Part shown: positions 63,669-64,000 of the stretch, in pieces | How positions within the stretch are numbered: the stretch's first letter is position 1 | Layout of the letters: every line of letters begins with the position of its first letter | Assembly: GCF_014648055.1 (NCBI RefSeq) | Contig: NZ_BMQJ01000013.1 | Span: 1 to 64,000 of the forward strand | DNA from: Streptosporangium pseudovulgare | GTDB taxonomy: Bacteria > Actinomycetota > Actinomycetes > Streptosporangiales > Streptosporangiaceae | Reading direction: 5' to 3' | Length of the DNA stretch: 64,000 bases | Translations under genes and position numbers: made by a program | The notes under the pieces: model-generated | Database searches by the model: none | What the model saw: only the letters and a program-made list of their open reading frames with translations | Told to the model about the DNA's origin: nothing

Positions 63669-64000
63669 GTGGACGGCACAGGAGAGAGTTCGATACCGGT
63701 CCGGCCGCAGGCACGGACCGGGCAGACCGAGGACACGCGGCTGGCCCTGTACGGCGGCAGCCCCGTCCGGCGCGCACCGTGGCCCACCTACGACAAGGGA
63801 GCCGTCTTCGTCCATCCCGAGGACGAGGAGGCGGCGATGCGCGCCGTCCGCAGCCACCTCTACTTCCGCTACGACCATCGCGCCCAGCACGAAACCGAGT
63901 GCGGCGCGCTCGAGGAGGAACTGCGCCGCTACTTCGGCAGCAGGCACGCGCTGGCCGTGTCCAGCGGCACCGCCGCGCTCGCGCTCGCGATCATGGCGGC
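63669..64000 (+). CDS. DegT/DnrJ/EryC1 (AHBA-synthase-like) aminotransferase, N-terminal part
   Basis: 110 visible codons, cut by the window end. After a 24-residue polar leader, LALYGGSPVRRAPWPTYDKGAVFVHPEDEEAAMRAV, FRYDHRAQHETECGALEEELRRYFGSRHALAVSSGTAALALAIMAA match PLP-dependent sugar or AHBA-type aminotransferases; SSGTAALALA is the cofactor phosphate loop. GTG start with GAGGAG nine bases upstream. The catalytic Lys is outside the window. Such genes occur in antibiotic clusters (deoxyamino sugar or aminohydroxybenzoate pathways). Confidence 0.88.
   Translation, partial: MDGTGESSIPVRPQARTGQTEDTRLALYGGSPVRRAPWPTYDKGAVFVHPEDEEAAMRAVRSHLYFRYDHRAQHETECGALEEELRRYFGSRHALAVSSGTAALALAIMA

Overview
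The window is very GC-rich DNA with dense coding, many GTG/TTG starts, 1-4 nt gene overlaps, an RbpA RNA-polymerase-binding protein behind a SigR-type promoter, a WhiB-like protein, a bacterial topoisomerase IB and an MbtH/NRPS edge. This points to a filamentous actinomycete. The 115-bp repeat family and overall gene style suggest Streptosporangiaceae (Streptosporangium/Nonomuraea/Microbispora type). That placement is inference only; no database was searched.

Layout. 0-0.6 kb: edge of a non-ribosomal peptide cluster (adenylation-domain start plus MbtH). 0.9-7.6 kb: lysA, then a divergent five-gene set (polar amino acid ABC importer, D-aminoacylase, leaderless-secreted class A beta-lactamase fold protein) closed by a strong terminator. 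7.7-16.9 kb: a sugar or polyol catabolic operon (sugar ABC importer, two FGGY kinases, histidine phosphatase, D-2-hydroxyacid dehydrogenase) with a SorC-type regulator; both promoters carry the same 13-nt-period TGAACA-type repeats. 17-30 kb: mixed housekeeping and accessory genes (LysR, YihY, CHAP protein, gdhA, DUF3152, thioredoxin-reductase-like protein, PemK/MazF-like protein, PEP-mutase-family enzyme, rbpA, UMF1 transporter, GDPD). It includes a pair of head-to-head genes that both lost their 5-prime halves. 30-35 kb: tRNA/rRNA-type methyltransferases and a MoxR-DUF58-VWA operon. 35-45 kb: a TnpB-like remnant, a kinase N-lobe-only membrane protein, an arsenic-type ArsR/flavoprotein pair, topoisomerase IB, ChaB, catalase, DUF2254 and a WhiB-like protein. 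45-51 kb: DUF72, an epimerase, DUF427 and phosphoketolase. 51-57.4 kb: a nucleobase-type catabolic locus (55-aa membrane protein, NCS1 permease, zinc dehydrogenase, double nitrilase, PucR). 57.7-63.3 kb: a zinc-ribbon protein, a C39-like peptidase, an SDR, then a decayed metal-resistance locus (recombinase scrap, CmtR-like sensor, gutted cation-efflux gene), AraC and a flavoprotein. 63.7-64 kb: start of a DegT/AHBA-synthase-like aminotransferase, probably another biosynthetic cluster.

Most unusual signal: five arrays of a structured ~115-bp repeat, all at junctions of co-oriented genes between 33.5 and 58.2 kb and none in the first 33 kb. They supply or alter gene ends (5-prime end of DUF58, C-termini of the flavoprotein and PucR) and show nested junctions at a fixed motif. 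Several genes are decayed by clean deletions (26.7 kb, 61.26 kb). Start codons were chosen by Shine-Dalgarno spacing, overlap with the upstream stop and expected family N-termini; uncertain ones are marked.
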